The notes beneath the pieces are model-generated. The model was not told the origin of the DNA. It saw nothing but the letters and a program-made list of their open reading frames with translations, and made no database searches. This document shows, one piece after another, positions 26,401 to 35,015 of a stretch of 64,000 bases of DNA. The stretch spans positions 1-64,000 of the forward strand of contig JANQPX010000051.1 in NCBI GenBank assembly GCA_028285265.1, given 5' to 3'. The first letter of the stretch is position 1, and each line of letters starts with the position of its first letter. Made by a program: the position numbers and the translations under genes. The DNA is from Geminicoccaceae bacterium. Lineage in GTDB: Bacteria; Pseudomonadota; Alphaproteobacteria; Geminicoccales; Geminicoccaceae.

Positions 26401-27649
26401 CCGCAACCTGGGCGCGCGCATTTTCCTGATCGACGTCAAGACGGAGATTGTCGTCCGGAATGGGATCGGGCGCAGCCGCATCCGCAGCCTGGAGCTCCGG
26501 AAGGGAAGCCCTGGATGGCGGGGTCTCGATCGACCGGCCGACCTGCCGGGCCTCCCCTGACGGCGGCTGTTGCAGGGCGTCATAGGACGAGGTGACGTTA
26601 TCAGCCTCACCCTCGACACGTTGGTTCAGCGCTCTTCCGGCTTCATCTGCCACGCCTTGCGGGTCGGTGTTGACCAACTCGTCCTCATCGACCGGCCGCT
26701 TTTCCCGAATGGAGTCACGAATAAGGCGGCATAATTCGAGGATCGCGGGGCTCGGTGCGGATTGCTCGACAAGTGTTTCAGCAACCGCCGCTTCCGCCCG
26801 GCCGCGTGTTTCGGCCTCCGGCTCGGTCACCCCTTGTCTGGCGGCCGCCGTCGACGCTTCGGCGTTCGGCAGGTCTCGGGCACGGCTCGCCGCGCGGCTG
26901 GCGGACCGGGTTGAGGTTTCAATGCGCGCCACCTGATTCGGGCTGGGCCGATCAGGTGCCGGCGGCATGATCAAGTCGATGGCGGCGCGGCCCTGGGGTG
27001 GTGCTTCGTCGGGAGCGAGCGCCTGCGATGACGTGACGGCTGGTGAATCGGCAGCATCGCTCGTTGCCTGTGGCGCGGCCGGTCTTTCGACGAGAGGCAT
27101 GCGAGAGGGAGTAATCGCCTGCTCCCGTAATGACCTCGACGGCGGCCGGCCAGCCCGGAAGTCGGCAACCGGCGCCCTTTGTCCGGCGGTGCGCATCACG
27201 CCGGTACCCCTTGCCGGCGATCGTGACGTCGGCAGGGCCGTCACCGACGAGGTCATCACGGAAGGTCGCGCAGCATTGTCCTGTTGGCCGAGGCCTGCTC
27301 CTCGATCACGTTCACCTCGAAAGTCAGAAACCGTCTCTCTTGGGCGTGCAGCTGGCGGGGCGGCGATAGCCTCCACCGGAGCGGGCAATACCGGTGGCAC
27401 CAGTCTTGGTGGAGACAGCGCGGGCGATTGTTCGAGCTCGGCGGGGAAGATCGATGCCGCGACGTCGATCTCCGGTGAAGGTTGAGTGGGTCGCGCCCTG
27501 TCAATCTCCGCCTGATCAGACCTGCCGACGTCAACCACATCCACGCCATAACGGGGCGGCCTTGTCGCTCTTGCCGTGGAGCGGCCTTGCGCCCGGCCAC
27601 CGTCTGCGCGGCTTTCCTCTCTTCTGCTGGCCTGGGCGCGAGCCGGCAT
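23459..27649 (-). CDS. Large eCIS-associated protein, candidate cargo/effector with C-terminal SHH motif
   Basis: 1396 residues. About 1-560: Pro/Ala/Arg-rich, low complexity, then charged helices. About 565-1009: a long hydrophobic/amphipathic helical region (ILGVVDAITGLPGWVTEEYD, FRKFFDNFVDHIIGGFFDWL, VEVIFRVLKWIFENAARIFS) of the kind I recall from large proteins encoded in many eCIS loci. An acidic linker and strands follow (GIGEEDIEEGEEDDGEL, FSMEGEPHTLTIDPERGRVT), then a C-terminal domain with ESHHVPPKEL at 1175-1184, LLHRVTHQNAGGTAVHA, and a helical tail. Paired histidines followed by VPP recall HH-type treble-clef nucleases of polymorphic toxins; that is inference. AGAGGT lies 6-7 nt before ATG 27649. 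No HExxH peptidase motif seen. Confidence 0.7.
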   Translation of the reverse strand: MPARAQASRREESRADGGRAQGRSTARATRPPRYGVDVVDVGRSDQAEIDRARPTQPSPEIDVAASIFPAELEQSPALSPPRLVPPVLPAPVEAIAAPPAARPRETVSDFRGERDRGAGLGQQDNAARPSVMTSSVTALPTSRSPARGTGVMRTAGQRAPVADFRAGRPPSRSLREQAITPSRMPLVERPAAPQATSDAADSPAVTSSQALAPDEAPPQGRAAIDLIMPPAPDRPSPNQVARIETSTRSASRAASRARDLPNAEASTAAARQGVTEPEAETRGRAEAAVAETLVEQSAPSPAILELCRLIRDSIREKRPVDEDELVNTDPQGVADEAGRALNQRVEGEADNVTSSYDALQQPPSGEARQVGRSIETPPSRASLPELQAADAAAPDPIPDDNLRLDVDQENARAQVAAAGMDTPAARVVESGPIAEARAAQGEFGALAERSPAELAAAQSQAIADAQADMAALQQQMLENLQAGRHSTVRAVARRQGGMVTSEEATRRRVSTEARRIFRETQTAVNGPLQQLPRIAMAMWDAGIDSASTRFEQSLARVKTWIDERHSGVGGAILGVVDAITGLPGWVTEEYDRAEQRFGDDVCAVLVNISGHVNRVVATSDRLISNARDQIDALFDYLPDNLRAWAEEEKARFNGQLDQLGERVQSARTEITSGLRERAISAVAEVQQRVEALREEARGILGRIADAIAAFVEDPAKFIIEGILRILGIAPAAFWALVARIERVISDIANDPLAFANNLVSALAEGFRKFFDNFVDHIIGGFFDWLFSGLGAVGVNIPSDFSLKSIITFALELMGITWPRIREILARHIGEENVALLEKAYELISTLIEQGPEGIFEMIKERLNPQEILNQIISAAVDYLVEALIRAVTPRVIALFNPAGAIVQAVEVIFRVLKWIFENAARIFSLVETVVNGVADLIAGNISGMATAVEGALARLITPVIDFLAGFLGLGDLPEKIADTIRGFQEMVLSVIDRVVAWLADRARSLLRALGIGEEDIEEGEEDDGELIVETFSMEGEPHTLTIDPERGRVTLASDASPLAAQIAAGKEKLREHEGNATAEEAKAILQRMQGLLDEIQAELESNATPRQREQRRSLRPQLRQFSRETKQALEHYGERFKVKEIVDGLPEFGPVVVAPHPARPEDLDRLTQPDGSTRESHHVPPKELAQTLATRIGETARVLEGEDQPGATAAAILLRDRERTIKDKKESGKDLSAILLHRVTHQNAGGTAVHAAAMRGEIVADIHRIDAASDREKLQIINRIGGDLSVNPNRQAINFFLERLNEQLDEEEDRAIAAQIDADVAEIDEETAQDARASAEDRLRLLIQRAFDDSLDQGIAAVRRALTHSILDGPETERMSKVGELHDKATDTWKKEKILT

Positions 27650-27697
27650 CAGATCACCTCTGTCCTCGATGACGTCGGGGCTGCGCCGCTGCGGCCA

Positions 27698-29053
27698 TCA
27701 TCGCACCCGGCCCTCTTTGGCATACTCGCGGCGGATCCCCTGCAGCACATCTTCGGGCTCGATGAGACGAGCACCGTCCTTCAACGCCTGAAGCGTTGCG
27801 TAACGGATAACATTCATGACCGAGCCGCCCGAAAGCTCATGCTCGCGCGCGACTTTCTCGATATCCAGCGAGTCCGATAGAACCGCTTTCTCGGGGAAGC
27901 CCTGACGCCAGAGCTTCAGACGCTCCTCCGGGCGCGGCATGGGAAAGTAGATGACCGATTCGAAACGGCGGGCAAAGGCGTCGTCCAGATTCTCCCGTAA
28001 GTTGGACGCCAGAATAGCGATGCCATCGAAGGTCTCGATCCGCTGTAAGAGGAACGACACCTCCTGATTGGCAAAGCGATCATGGGCATCCCTCGTTTCG
28101 CTGCGCTTGCCGAAAAGCGCATCGGCTTCGTCGAACAGCAGGATCCAGCCTTTGTGCTGTGCCTGATCGAAGACCTTCGCCAGATTTTTTTCCGTCTCGC
28201 CAATATATTTTGAGATCACCAGGGACAGATCGACTTTATAGACATTGCGCCCCGTCGCATTGCCGAGGAGACAGGCGGTTATTGTTTTGCCCGTACCCGG
28301 CGGTCCATGAAATAGGCTGCGATAGCCGGGTCTGAGCTTGGGGGCCATGCCCCAATCGTTCATCAGCGTGTCGCCATGCTCAATCCAGGTGCTGATCTCT
28401 TCGAGCTGGCTAAGCGTGCCGGGATGAAGCACCAGATCGCTCCAATCGAGCCGGGTTTCGATATGTTGAGCCGGAAAGTCGACGCTGAATGTCGGGTGCC
28501 GCGGCTGCCCAGTGGTGAACAGACTTAGATGCTCTTCGGAAATCCGCAAAAGCGCCTTGCTCGATGCCGGATCGGGTGAACGGCGTTCCAGACGCAGAAT
28601 GTTGTGCTGCGCAAAAAAATGCTGCGGATGGAAGAGGGTCTGCAGCGTGAATCTGAGCTTCAGATCATCACCCGCCAGCAGAAAAGCCAGGGTTTCGCCT
28701 GTCGGCAGGAAATCGCCGTCGCTGCCATCGCAATGCCCCCCGAATTCGGTGAATTTGCGCCCGAAGGTCTCGTTTCGCGTGAAGAACGGATCCAGCAACC
28801 GGGGCCTGATATGCGGGATCAGAGCGAGCACCACCGCGGCACGCTCGGCAAAGGTCAACTGATAGTGGGCGAGAAACCGAGCATATTCCGACCGGGACTT
28901 GCTGAGGTTCGGCGGCGCAAGATCGAAGACGGAGCTGACCGCGCAGTCCTGGTCGAAATGAAGCTTAAACCGTGCATCGAGCAGACCAGCGAACCAGGCG
29001 AGCTCCTGTTCCAGGTCAGCGGCATTTTTCGCGATGCCGTCCTGCATCACCAT
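27698..29053 (-). CDS. eCIS AAA+ ATPase (Afp15-like)
   Basis: Cytoplasmic AAA+ ATPase conserved in Afp/PVC-type systems and thought to act in particle assembly or sheath handling. About 451 residues. C-terminal AAA module: Walker A FHGPPGTGKTITACLL, ISKYIGETEKNLAKVF, Walker B ILLFDEADALFGKRSE, sensor/arginine-finger region ASNLRENLDDAFARRFE, then the small lid (VAREHELSGGSVMNVIRYAT). The N-terminal half is the eCIS-specific helical domain. The start region reads ATGGTGATG at 29053-29045, overlapping the tape-measure stop; any of these would couple translation. 48 bp precede the next gene. Confidence 0.9.
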   Translation of the reverse strand: MVMQDGIAKNAADLEQELAWFAGLLDARFKLHFDQDCAVSSVFDLAPPNLSKSRSEYARFLAHYQLTFAERAAVVLALIPHIRPRLLDPFFTRNETFGRKFTEFGGHCDGSDGDFLPTGETLAFLLAGDDLKLRFTLQTLFHPQHFFAQHNILRLERRSPDPASSKALLRISEEHLSLFTTGQPRHPTFSVDFPAQHIETRLDWSDLVLHPGTLSQLEEISTWIEHGDTLMNDWGMAPKLRPGYRSLFHGPPGTGKTITACLLGNATGRNVYKVDLSLVISKYIGETEKNLAKVFDQAQHKGWILLFDEADALFGKRSETRDAHDRFANQEVSFLLQRIETFDGIAILASNLRENLDDAFARRFESVIYFPMPRPEERLKLWRQGFPEKAVLSDSLDIEKVAREHELSGGSVMNVIRYATLQALKDGARLIEPEDVLQGIRREYAKEGRVR

Positions 29054-30807
29054 TCCACGCGCAATGCTGCCTGCATCCAGGGCAGCTTGATCCATTCGAA
29101 GGACCACGGAAATCGCTCCAGCACCAAGTCGTAAGACTGTCGCTCGACGCGAAGCAGCCAAGCGCCGTCGGCAGTGGTGAGGGAACCTTTGCGCAGCAGA
29201 AAGTTGCCGCGGAAACCTTCATTGGACATCTTGCGAAGAATGGGCGCACGCTCGATCATCGCCGCCAGCAGATGATCCGATTCCTCCTGCTCGACATCGG
29301 TGAGCGGCTGATCAAACGTGAAGAGATCCGTCGGATTAAGACCGCAAAGCACCTTGTTCAATGGCAGCAGGTATTCCGGCCCGAAGGGGTCCGTCGTCAC
29401 GAGATACTGCAGGAGTCCAACAGCTCGATTGGCGGCCGCCGCATCCCTGAACGTTCTATCGGCCAGGAGATCCAGCCGCCGGAAAAAAGGCTCCATGAAT
29501 GGCCAAAGAATGACCAGCCCGGCGTTTTCCAAGTAGACTTCGTCGAGATCGCCGGATGTCGCTCTTCGATCTTCCGCCGGTATGGCTTCGTTCAACGGGT
29601 CCGCCAGAACATGGCGTAACTTTTCAGTCAAAGCCTCCATCAATGATGGCTTCAAGAGGGGCCGCAATCTTCCCTCGAAGCCCAGCAGCTGTCGACACAA
29701 TAGAGGCAGCGGTGGCTCGCCTGCCATCAGCTTCTCGACAAGAACGCCAAGACGATTCTGATCCCGGCCTGGCGGTTCCTGCAGGCGTCGCAACAGCTCG
29801 AGCCAGGCGTCGCGAGGGGCCGACAGCGCGCCGGTCTCGGGCTGTCCGTCTACCCGATCGCCGGCCACATCGTCATTCTTGTCCCAGCCATGTCGACGGT
29901 CCCGCGAAGCCGTCCCGGATGCGGCATCGGCTGCCTCCTGCAGTTGGCGGAGCTTGCTGATCATGGGCTTGATATCGTCAGTTGGCCGAGGGGCTGGTGC
30001 GATCGACCTGTCCAAGGTCGAGATCAGTGTTCCATAGCTGATCGAAAGCTCAGCCGAGACGCGCATCAGCAACGGGCGCAACGATCCCAGAGCATCCAGG
30101 CCGTGATCCTGATCATGTTGGGCTGCAACCATCATGGCTGCCCAAACGCGATGTCTGACGGCTCCAGTCCTGGCCAGGACGATCGCCCGGGCAGCAATGA
30201 GACTTATCAGCTCATTGCCGAGATGTTCGATCTGCGCCGCCTCCAACCCGGACATCAAAGCGACCAGCCGCGCCAAGACCTCTTGATCGAGCGATCGAAC
30301 GAGCCTCTCGAGACGGGGCCTGTTGCGCAAAAGGGTTGGCAGGCGATGCCTGATCAAATCGGGAGATCGATCAATCAGATCGCCGACCACGCTATCCAGC
30401 AGCGCCGCTTCGGACGGCTCGGCCCACCAGGGCAGGCAACCCGTCTCGACATAGGTCTGAAGCAATTCCCACGTCGACTGCGTGCCAACCGTTGCCCCGC
30501 CGCCGCTTTGCCGACGCCTCGCTCCGGCTATCTCGCGTCGCAAGACATCGGTGATCTGCGCTTGTAGCTTTTCGACGAGCGTCTCCTCGAAATTCCCGGC
30601 GGGAAGGGCACCAAGGTCCAGCTCGACAGATTCGAGGCGGATGAGTTCGTCATGATCGGTGAGATCAGCCAGGCTTTGATCGAGCAGCGGCAGGATGCGT
30701 GTCCGGTTGATGCCGCCCAGCTCGGCATGCAGCGCTTGCGCCTGCGCTTCTTGCTCAACGCCGACCTCGAAGATGAAACGTTTGACGCGATGCTTTTGAA
30801 TGCTCAT
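29047..30807 (-). CDS. eCIS tape measure protein (Afp14-like)
   Basis: Sets tube/sheath length and sits in the tube lumen in related particles. 586 residues. The N-terminus (HRVKRFIFEVGVEQEAQAQA, LPLLDQSLADLTDHDELIRL, SVELDLGALP) and C-terminus (DHLLAAMIERAPILRKMSNE, FLLRKGSLTTADGAWLLRVE, FPWSFEWIKLPWM) match the CIS tape-measure family. Middle is variable and helical. It is preceded by the beta-rich 713-aa gene (21 bp gap) and overlaps the ATPase start. The DNA encoding residues 1-100 has normal GC for the operon. Confidence 0.88.
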   Translation of the reverse strand: MSIQKHRVKRFIFEVGVEQEAQAQALHAELGGINRTRILPLLDQSLADLTDHDELIRLESVELDLGALPAGNFEETLVEKLQAQITDVLRREIAGARRRQSGGGATVGTQSTWELLQTYVETGCLPWWAEPSEAALLDSVVGDLIDRSPDLIRHRLPTLLRNRPRLERLVRSLDQEVLARLVALMSGLEAAQIEHLGNELISLIAARAIVLARTGAVRHRVWAAMMVAAQHDQDHGLDALGSLRPLLMRVSAELSISYGTLISTLDRSIAPAPRPTDDIKPMISKLRQLQEAADAASGTASRDRRHGWDKNDDVAGDRVDGQPETGALSAPRDAWLELLRRLQEPPGRDQNRLGVLVEKLMAGEPPLPLLCRQLLGFEGRLRPLLKPSLMEALTEKLRHVLADPLNEAIPAEDRRATSGDLDEVYLENAGLVILWPFMEPFFRRLDLLADRTFRDAAAANRAVGLLQYLVTTDPFGPEYLLPLNKVLCGLNPTDLFTFDQPLTDVEQEESDHLLAAMIERAPILRKMSNEGFRGNFLLRKGSLTTADGAWLLRVERQSYDLVLERFPWSFEWIKLPWMQAALRVEW

Positions 30808-30828
30808 CGCCAGTCCAGTCGAGCCGGT

Positions 30829-32970
30829 TTAGTTTTCGGCCCGCACGGTGATGGATACCTCTTGGATCAAATCGACGAAAATGGTGTCGTTGGCTTCTTT
30901 TGTCGCGCGTACCGTGAAGATGGAATTCGTATCGATGGCCCCGGTCTCCAGCAAGATATCGTTGCCCGTGCCAGCCACTGCCCCACCGACAGGCAAGTCC
31001 ACCAGACGCAGCTGATAAGAGACGCCGCGCTGGCTTGAGCTGACCTGAATAATTGTCCCCTCACCGCGGTCTACTTCCGTCTCTGCTGCGCTGACCGGAA
31101 GGGCGGCGTCCGGCAACGCCAGCACGGTGATCGGCACTTTCTGCAACAGGGGAATATCCGGATCATCAGGTCGTGTCACCCAGACCTCGAACATGGTGTC
31201 CTCGGCGATGGCATCGGTCACGAGAACGAGATCCTGGCCGTTGCCGTCGAGCGCGGACCCGATGGCCTGATCGTCGCGGGTCAGCTGATAGGCTTGACCT
31301 TCCAAGCTCGCGATGATCAGCAGACTTGCGGTGCTCCCTTGGGCGACCGCCGGCGTCTCCGGACGGATGACAGGCAGGCTGGCGATCCGCGCCACACGCC
31401 CAAGAGGGGTCTGAATACCGGTTTGAGCCTTCACGGCCCTAATGTGCAGGACCGTCTCTGCCGCCAGTGGCAGGGTCTCCAGCAAAGGCGGTTCCGGCGG
31501 ACGCCTTGCCGGATCGGCTTCTTGCTCTAGTGAACCGGCGTCCGGCTCGGCCGCAATCGCGAGATCGATCTCGACTTCCAACTGTCCAATGCCCTGGTTG
31601 TATTGAGGATCTTCGGCGTCGCGTTTGTGGAAGTAAGCTGGCCAGTCTATCTCCTCGCCATCATCGGCCGTCCGAAAGTAATAATAGACACCTGGCTGGC
31701 CATCGAGGACACGAAGCAAGCCGTCGGTATCAGCTTGGTCCATCCTGGTCTGTAAGCTCACCGGCGGTGACGGATCCGGCCTCCGCAGCAAGACGGCGGG
31801 CTGCTGAAGCCAGACCGAGGATGGGATCGAACGCTCTTCACGCTCTTCGTTGAGCTGCTGCGGCTTGTGGTGCTTGCGTGCTTCGACCACAAGCATGCAA
31901 TCGTCCGTCAATTGCCGGATCGGAATCTGTAAAATGCCGCCATTGCCGTCTTGATAGCCACCTTCCGGCTCGAACCCCTCGATTGGCGCCCAGGGCTCCG
32001 CCAAGAGCGGTCGCTCGACTTGAACCTCCGGCTCGCCCGGCAACTGAACCCGGACCACCTTGTCTTCGGTCGCCGGGTTGTGCACATATTCGGCATCGTC
32101 GATCCGATGCAGATAGGCTCGATACTCCACATTGGGCTGCGTTGCGGAGAGGCTCAAATTAGCCTCCACACCGAAGTCGGCGATCGGTTCCGACGATAGC
32201 CCGACATCCAATCCACGATTGGCCTTCACCTTGAGCGGCAGCTGGATATCGAGAAGCTCGCTCTCGTCTTCCCGGCCCTCGGACGGCTCGAACTCTTTCG
32301 TTGCCATGATTCGGATGACGGTGTCCTCGAAAATCTCCTGACTGTTGAGCGTGATATCGTGCGACGTGCCACGAACGTCGTCGACGGAAATTACGACCTC
32401 TTGAGGTTCGCCATCATCATTCCTAACGAAGTGAACCAGGCGATAATCCACACCCTCCTGGCTGGACAAAATCTCCACCTCGATCCGATCGCCATAGGCG
32501 GCGAGACGGGGGTCGGTAGGCACCGGGATATCGATCGTCGAATCTAGAGGGGGATGGCTGGAAATCTGCGCGATCAGTGCTGTATCGAGGCCCACCTTGA
32601 CCGTTGCGGTCGTCTGCAAATAGGCCTCGAGATGATTGCTCGTCTTTCTCGCCAGCAGTTTGTAGGTGCTGTCTTCCGACATGATTGGCGTTTGCAGGTG
32701 AATGGTCTGCCCGGTTCCGGCTTCGCTGATCGGGTCCTCATCTTCCCCTTCTCTAACGGGGCGTTCGCGGTGATCGTGCAATTCATAGATGACGTCCAGC
32801 TGGCTCAGTTCGATGGGAATTCTTGCGGGCTGGCCAAAAGGTACGGTCAAGCCTTCCACTGGCACAGGCAAATCTCTGAGCGGATGGGGAGCCCCAAGAC
32901 CGAGCCACTCGCTCAGCCGGTCACGCGCGTCGCGTATTGGGATAAATCTGGTTTCTTCAATGGTCGTCAC
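30829..32970 (-). CDS. Multi-domain beta-sandwich protein of the eCIS locus
   Basis: 713 residues from GTG 32970, which overlaps the stop of the previous gene (GTGA). After a short N-terminal segment (FIPIRDARDRLSEWLGLG) come several repeating modules of roughly 80-100 residues. The last two align by eye: GSTASLLIIASLEGQAYQLT and AIAEDTMFEVWVTRPDD against EGTIIQVSSSQRGVSYQLRL and AIDTNSIFTVRATKEAND. This Ig-like repeat style fits an adhesin, fibre or decoration protein of the particle. No signal peptide. I know of no named family. Position between Afp12-like and tape-measure genes marks it as part of the particle set; exact role unknown. Confidence 0.65.
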   Translation of the reverse strand: MTTIEETRFIPIRDARDRLSEWLGLGAPHPLRDLPVPVEGLTVPFGQPARIPIELSQLDVIYELHDHRERPVREGEDEDPISEAGTGQTIHLQTPIMSEDSTYKLLARKTSNHLEAYLQTTATVKVGLDTALIAQISSHPPLDSTIDIPVPTDPRLAAYGDRIEVEILSSQEGVDYRLVHFVRNDDGEPQEVVISVDDVRGTSHDITLNSQEIFEDTVIRIMATKEFEPSEGREDESELLDIQLPLKVKANRGLDVGLSSEPIADFGVEANLSLSATQPNVEYRAYLHRIDDAEYVHNPATEDKVVRVQLPGEPEVQVERPLLAEPWAPIEGFEPEGGYQDGNGGILQIPIRQLTDDCMLVVEARKHHKPQQLNEEREERSIPSSVWLQQPAVLLRRPDPSPPVSLQTRMDQADTDGLLRVLDGQPGVYYYFRTADDGEEIDWPAYFHKRDAEDPQYNQGIGQLEVEIDLAIAAEPDAGSLEQEADPARRPPEPPLLETLPLAAETVLHIRAVKAQTGIQTPLGRVARIASLPVIRPETPAVAQGSTASLLIIASLEGQAYQLTRDDQAIGSALDGNGQDLVLVTDAIAEDTMFEVWVTRPDDPDIPLLQKVPITVLALPDAALPVSAAETEVDRGEGTIIQVSSSQRGVSYQLRLVDLPVGGAVAGTGNDILLETGAIDTNSIFTVRATKEANDTIFVDLIQEVSITVRAEN

Positions 32971-34985
32971 GCGCGTCCCCGATTTCTTAGCTTTTCTACC
33001 CAATCCAGGTGAATTTGTCGGAAGCCTGTCATGTCGTCTTTCGACAGCCAGCACAAATATGGCGTGAGGTGAGCCGGGGTTTCTTCACGAATGGTCTGCT
33101 CGACCAGCAACTTGAAGCTAGGGTTCGAAAATCGTTTCGGCCATTCGGGTAGGATGACACTCAGCTGTTGCGAGTAAGGATCTTTGGAACGGGTGGCCGT
33201 CAAGAACGGCACTTGCTGCTTGGTATCCGCTGTCATGGCGCGAAGCAGAATATGCTCAACGACGAAAAGCGTTTCATCTTCGGCTTCGATCAAGCCGAGC
33301 TTGAGACGAAGCCGTTTCTCGAGGCCGGAAACATTCTCCGGCCCTGCTGCCTGCGTGTAGTCGAATGCGGTACCGCGGCCAGCGCTGACCCTTGGATAGT
33401 GTTGGAGAAAGGTTTCTTTATCGCGAACTAGTTTCTCGGCGGGCTTGTCCCAGTCTTCAGGTGTCGCCTGACGTAACATCAGCGAATAATCGACAAAATG
33501 CTCAGCGAAGCGGGCCAAGAGATGATTAAGGAAACGATTCCGGCGATTTTCGATGACATCCGCCTTCGCCAATTGATCGGTGATCTCTCGCAGAAATTCT
33601 CGGTGGGCATCTGCGTCGCTTACGCGAATCGACTCCAGATCCAGCTCGGGATCAGCGATGACCTGTGAAAAATAGGTTCGTGAAGATTGTCCTTGAAATG
33701 ACAACAGGTCCTTGGCATGCGCCAGCTGGGTAAAAAGGTTAGCCAAGAGCTGGTCGAAAAACATCAGATAGGCCTTGAGCTGCCGGGCCTCCGCTTTCCG
33801 CGTCGTGGAGGCTGAGCTGGGCAACCCAGCGGCGCCGATGCCGTATACCTGCGGGAATTGGTGCTGAATGGAGTAATACCTGGCTAACTTGCGATCGCGC
33901 CCCTTGGGCGGCATAACGTCCCGCTTATGCTTGGCCAATTTCGAGAAAGTTTTCGACCGGCGCTGTCGCTCATCATAAATGTCGCGGACCCTGGCTATGT
34001 TGGCATTGATCTCGAGCTGGCCACGTTGCAGGACGATCGAGCTGTTCAGCAGATCCAGTGTCGGCGACATGTCGGGTGATAGCGCCAATACCCAATCCGA
34101 CATGTCCGAGCCGGTTCCAATGCTGATGGAGCGAACCGCGCGCACATGATCGACCGACATGATCTCACGGATGAGATCCGAGCTGCGCACGGTGACCCGG
34201 CGCTCCGCTTTTTTCAGCGCGTCGCTCTCGATGAAGCCATGCTGCAGCACCGGTCCGTCGAAGATCTCATCGATAGGCTTTCCTTCGTCGAGCAGCTCTT
34301 GCAATGTCCGGAACGGCACAGTCGGCGAGAGGTAGTCGGCGATCTTCTCGTAGATGACCAGGAGGATCGCATCGGCGTCATCAGTCTGGCCGATCTCGAT
34401 CTTGGCCTGGACTCTGACCGGCTGCGCCTCAAGCAGCTCGATCGTTTCAAAATCTTCGCAAAGGGCCCGATTGGCATAAAGCCGGGACGCCACCGATCGA
34501 CGCACGGTGTGTCCGTCGACATCGGCTAGCTCCGACTTTTCGATCCAGACGCGGTACAGCCCCTTGAGATAAACCGGCTCGGCAATCGGCGGCTCCGCTT
34601 GCAGGCTGAGTTGGTTCTTGTCGGGATGGAAATAGAGAGGCACAGCCTGCTCTTCGACAGGTTCGATCCATGCATTCTTAACCCCGTCGACGTCCATGAT
34701 GAGCTTGCGCCAGTCCGTTAGTGTGACAGGGTCGCAGGTGAGCGCTTCCGAAGGTCGAAAGAGACGATCGACACCATCATCGCCACCCTCGCTCAACAAA
34801 TCAGGGATGTCGAAGGACGCACGGTAGCCCAGATCGGTGATGGCGTAGCAAAGCTGTTCGAGGATCGTGATACCCGGGTCGTGGGCATTATGGTCCGTCC
34901 AGACACGGCCGGCGAGCTTCCTGAGTTCATCGAGCCCCTCCTCTCGCAGCGCCGCATACTCTTTAGATTGGTCGAATGCTACCAT
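32967..34985 (-). CDS. eCIS baseplate wedge protein (Afp12/gp7-like)
   Basis: Baseplate component that, with the Afp11-like protein, forms the wedge in Afp/PVC particles. 672 residues. The N-terminal signature HNAHDPGITILEQLCYAITD followed by LGYRASFDIPDLL is characteristic of Afp12-like proteins. Other family-like stretches: YLKGLYRVWIEKSELADVDG, LKAYLMFFDQLLANLFTQLA, FLNHLLARFAEHFVDYSLML, and FVVEHILLRAM near the C-terminus. It starts 30 bp after the fibre gene and overlaps the 713-aa gene by 4 bp. Role is established for the family, not shown here. Confidence 0.85.
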   Translation of the reverse strand: MVAFDQSKEYAALREEGLDELRKLAGRVWTDHNAHDPGITILEQLCYAITDLGYRASFDIPDLLSEGGDDGVDRLFRPSEALTCDPVTLTDWRKLIMDVDGVKNAWIEPVEEQAVPLYFHPDKNQLSLQAEPPIAEPVYLKGLYRVWIEKSELADVDGHTVRRSVASRLYANRALCEDFETIELLEAQPVRVQAKIEIGQTDDADAILLVIYEKIADYLSPTVPFRTLQELLDEGKPIDEIFDGPVLQHGFIESDALKKAERRVTVRSSDLIREIMSVDHVRAVRSISIGTGSDMSDWVLALSPDMSPTLDLLNSSIVLQRGQLEINANIARVRDIYDERQRRSKTFSKLAKHKRDVMPPKGRDRKLARYYSIQHQFPQVYGIGAAGLPSSASTTRKAEARQLKAYLMFFDQLLANLFTQLAHAKDLLSFQGQSSRTYFSQVIADPELDLESIRVSDADAHREFLREITDQLAKADVIENRRNRFLNHLLARFAEHFVDYSLMLRQATPEDWDKPAEKLVRDKETFLQHYPRVSAGRGTAFDYTQAAGPENVSGLEKRLRLKLGLIEAEDETLFVVEHILLRAMTADTKQQVPFLTATRSKDPYSQQLSVILPEWPKRFSNPSFKLLVEQTIREETPAHLTPYLCWLSKDDMTGFRQIHLDWVEKLRNRGRA

Positions 34986-35015
34986 CGCTTAGCGCTCCTT
35001 ACATACAACCGACAC

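Noticed and set aside
23459..27649. DUF4157 metallopeptidase domain in the large eCIS protein
   Set aside because: I looked for HExxH and found none, so the common DUF4157 eCIS-effector label is not supported.
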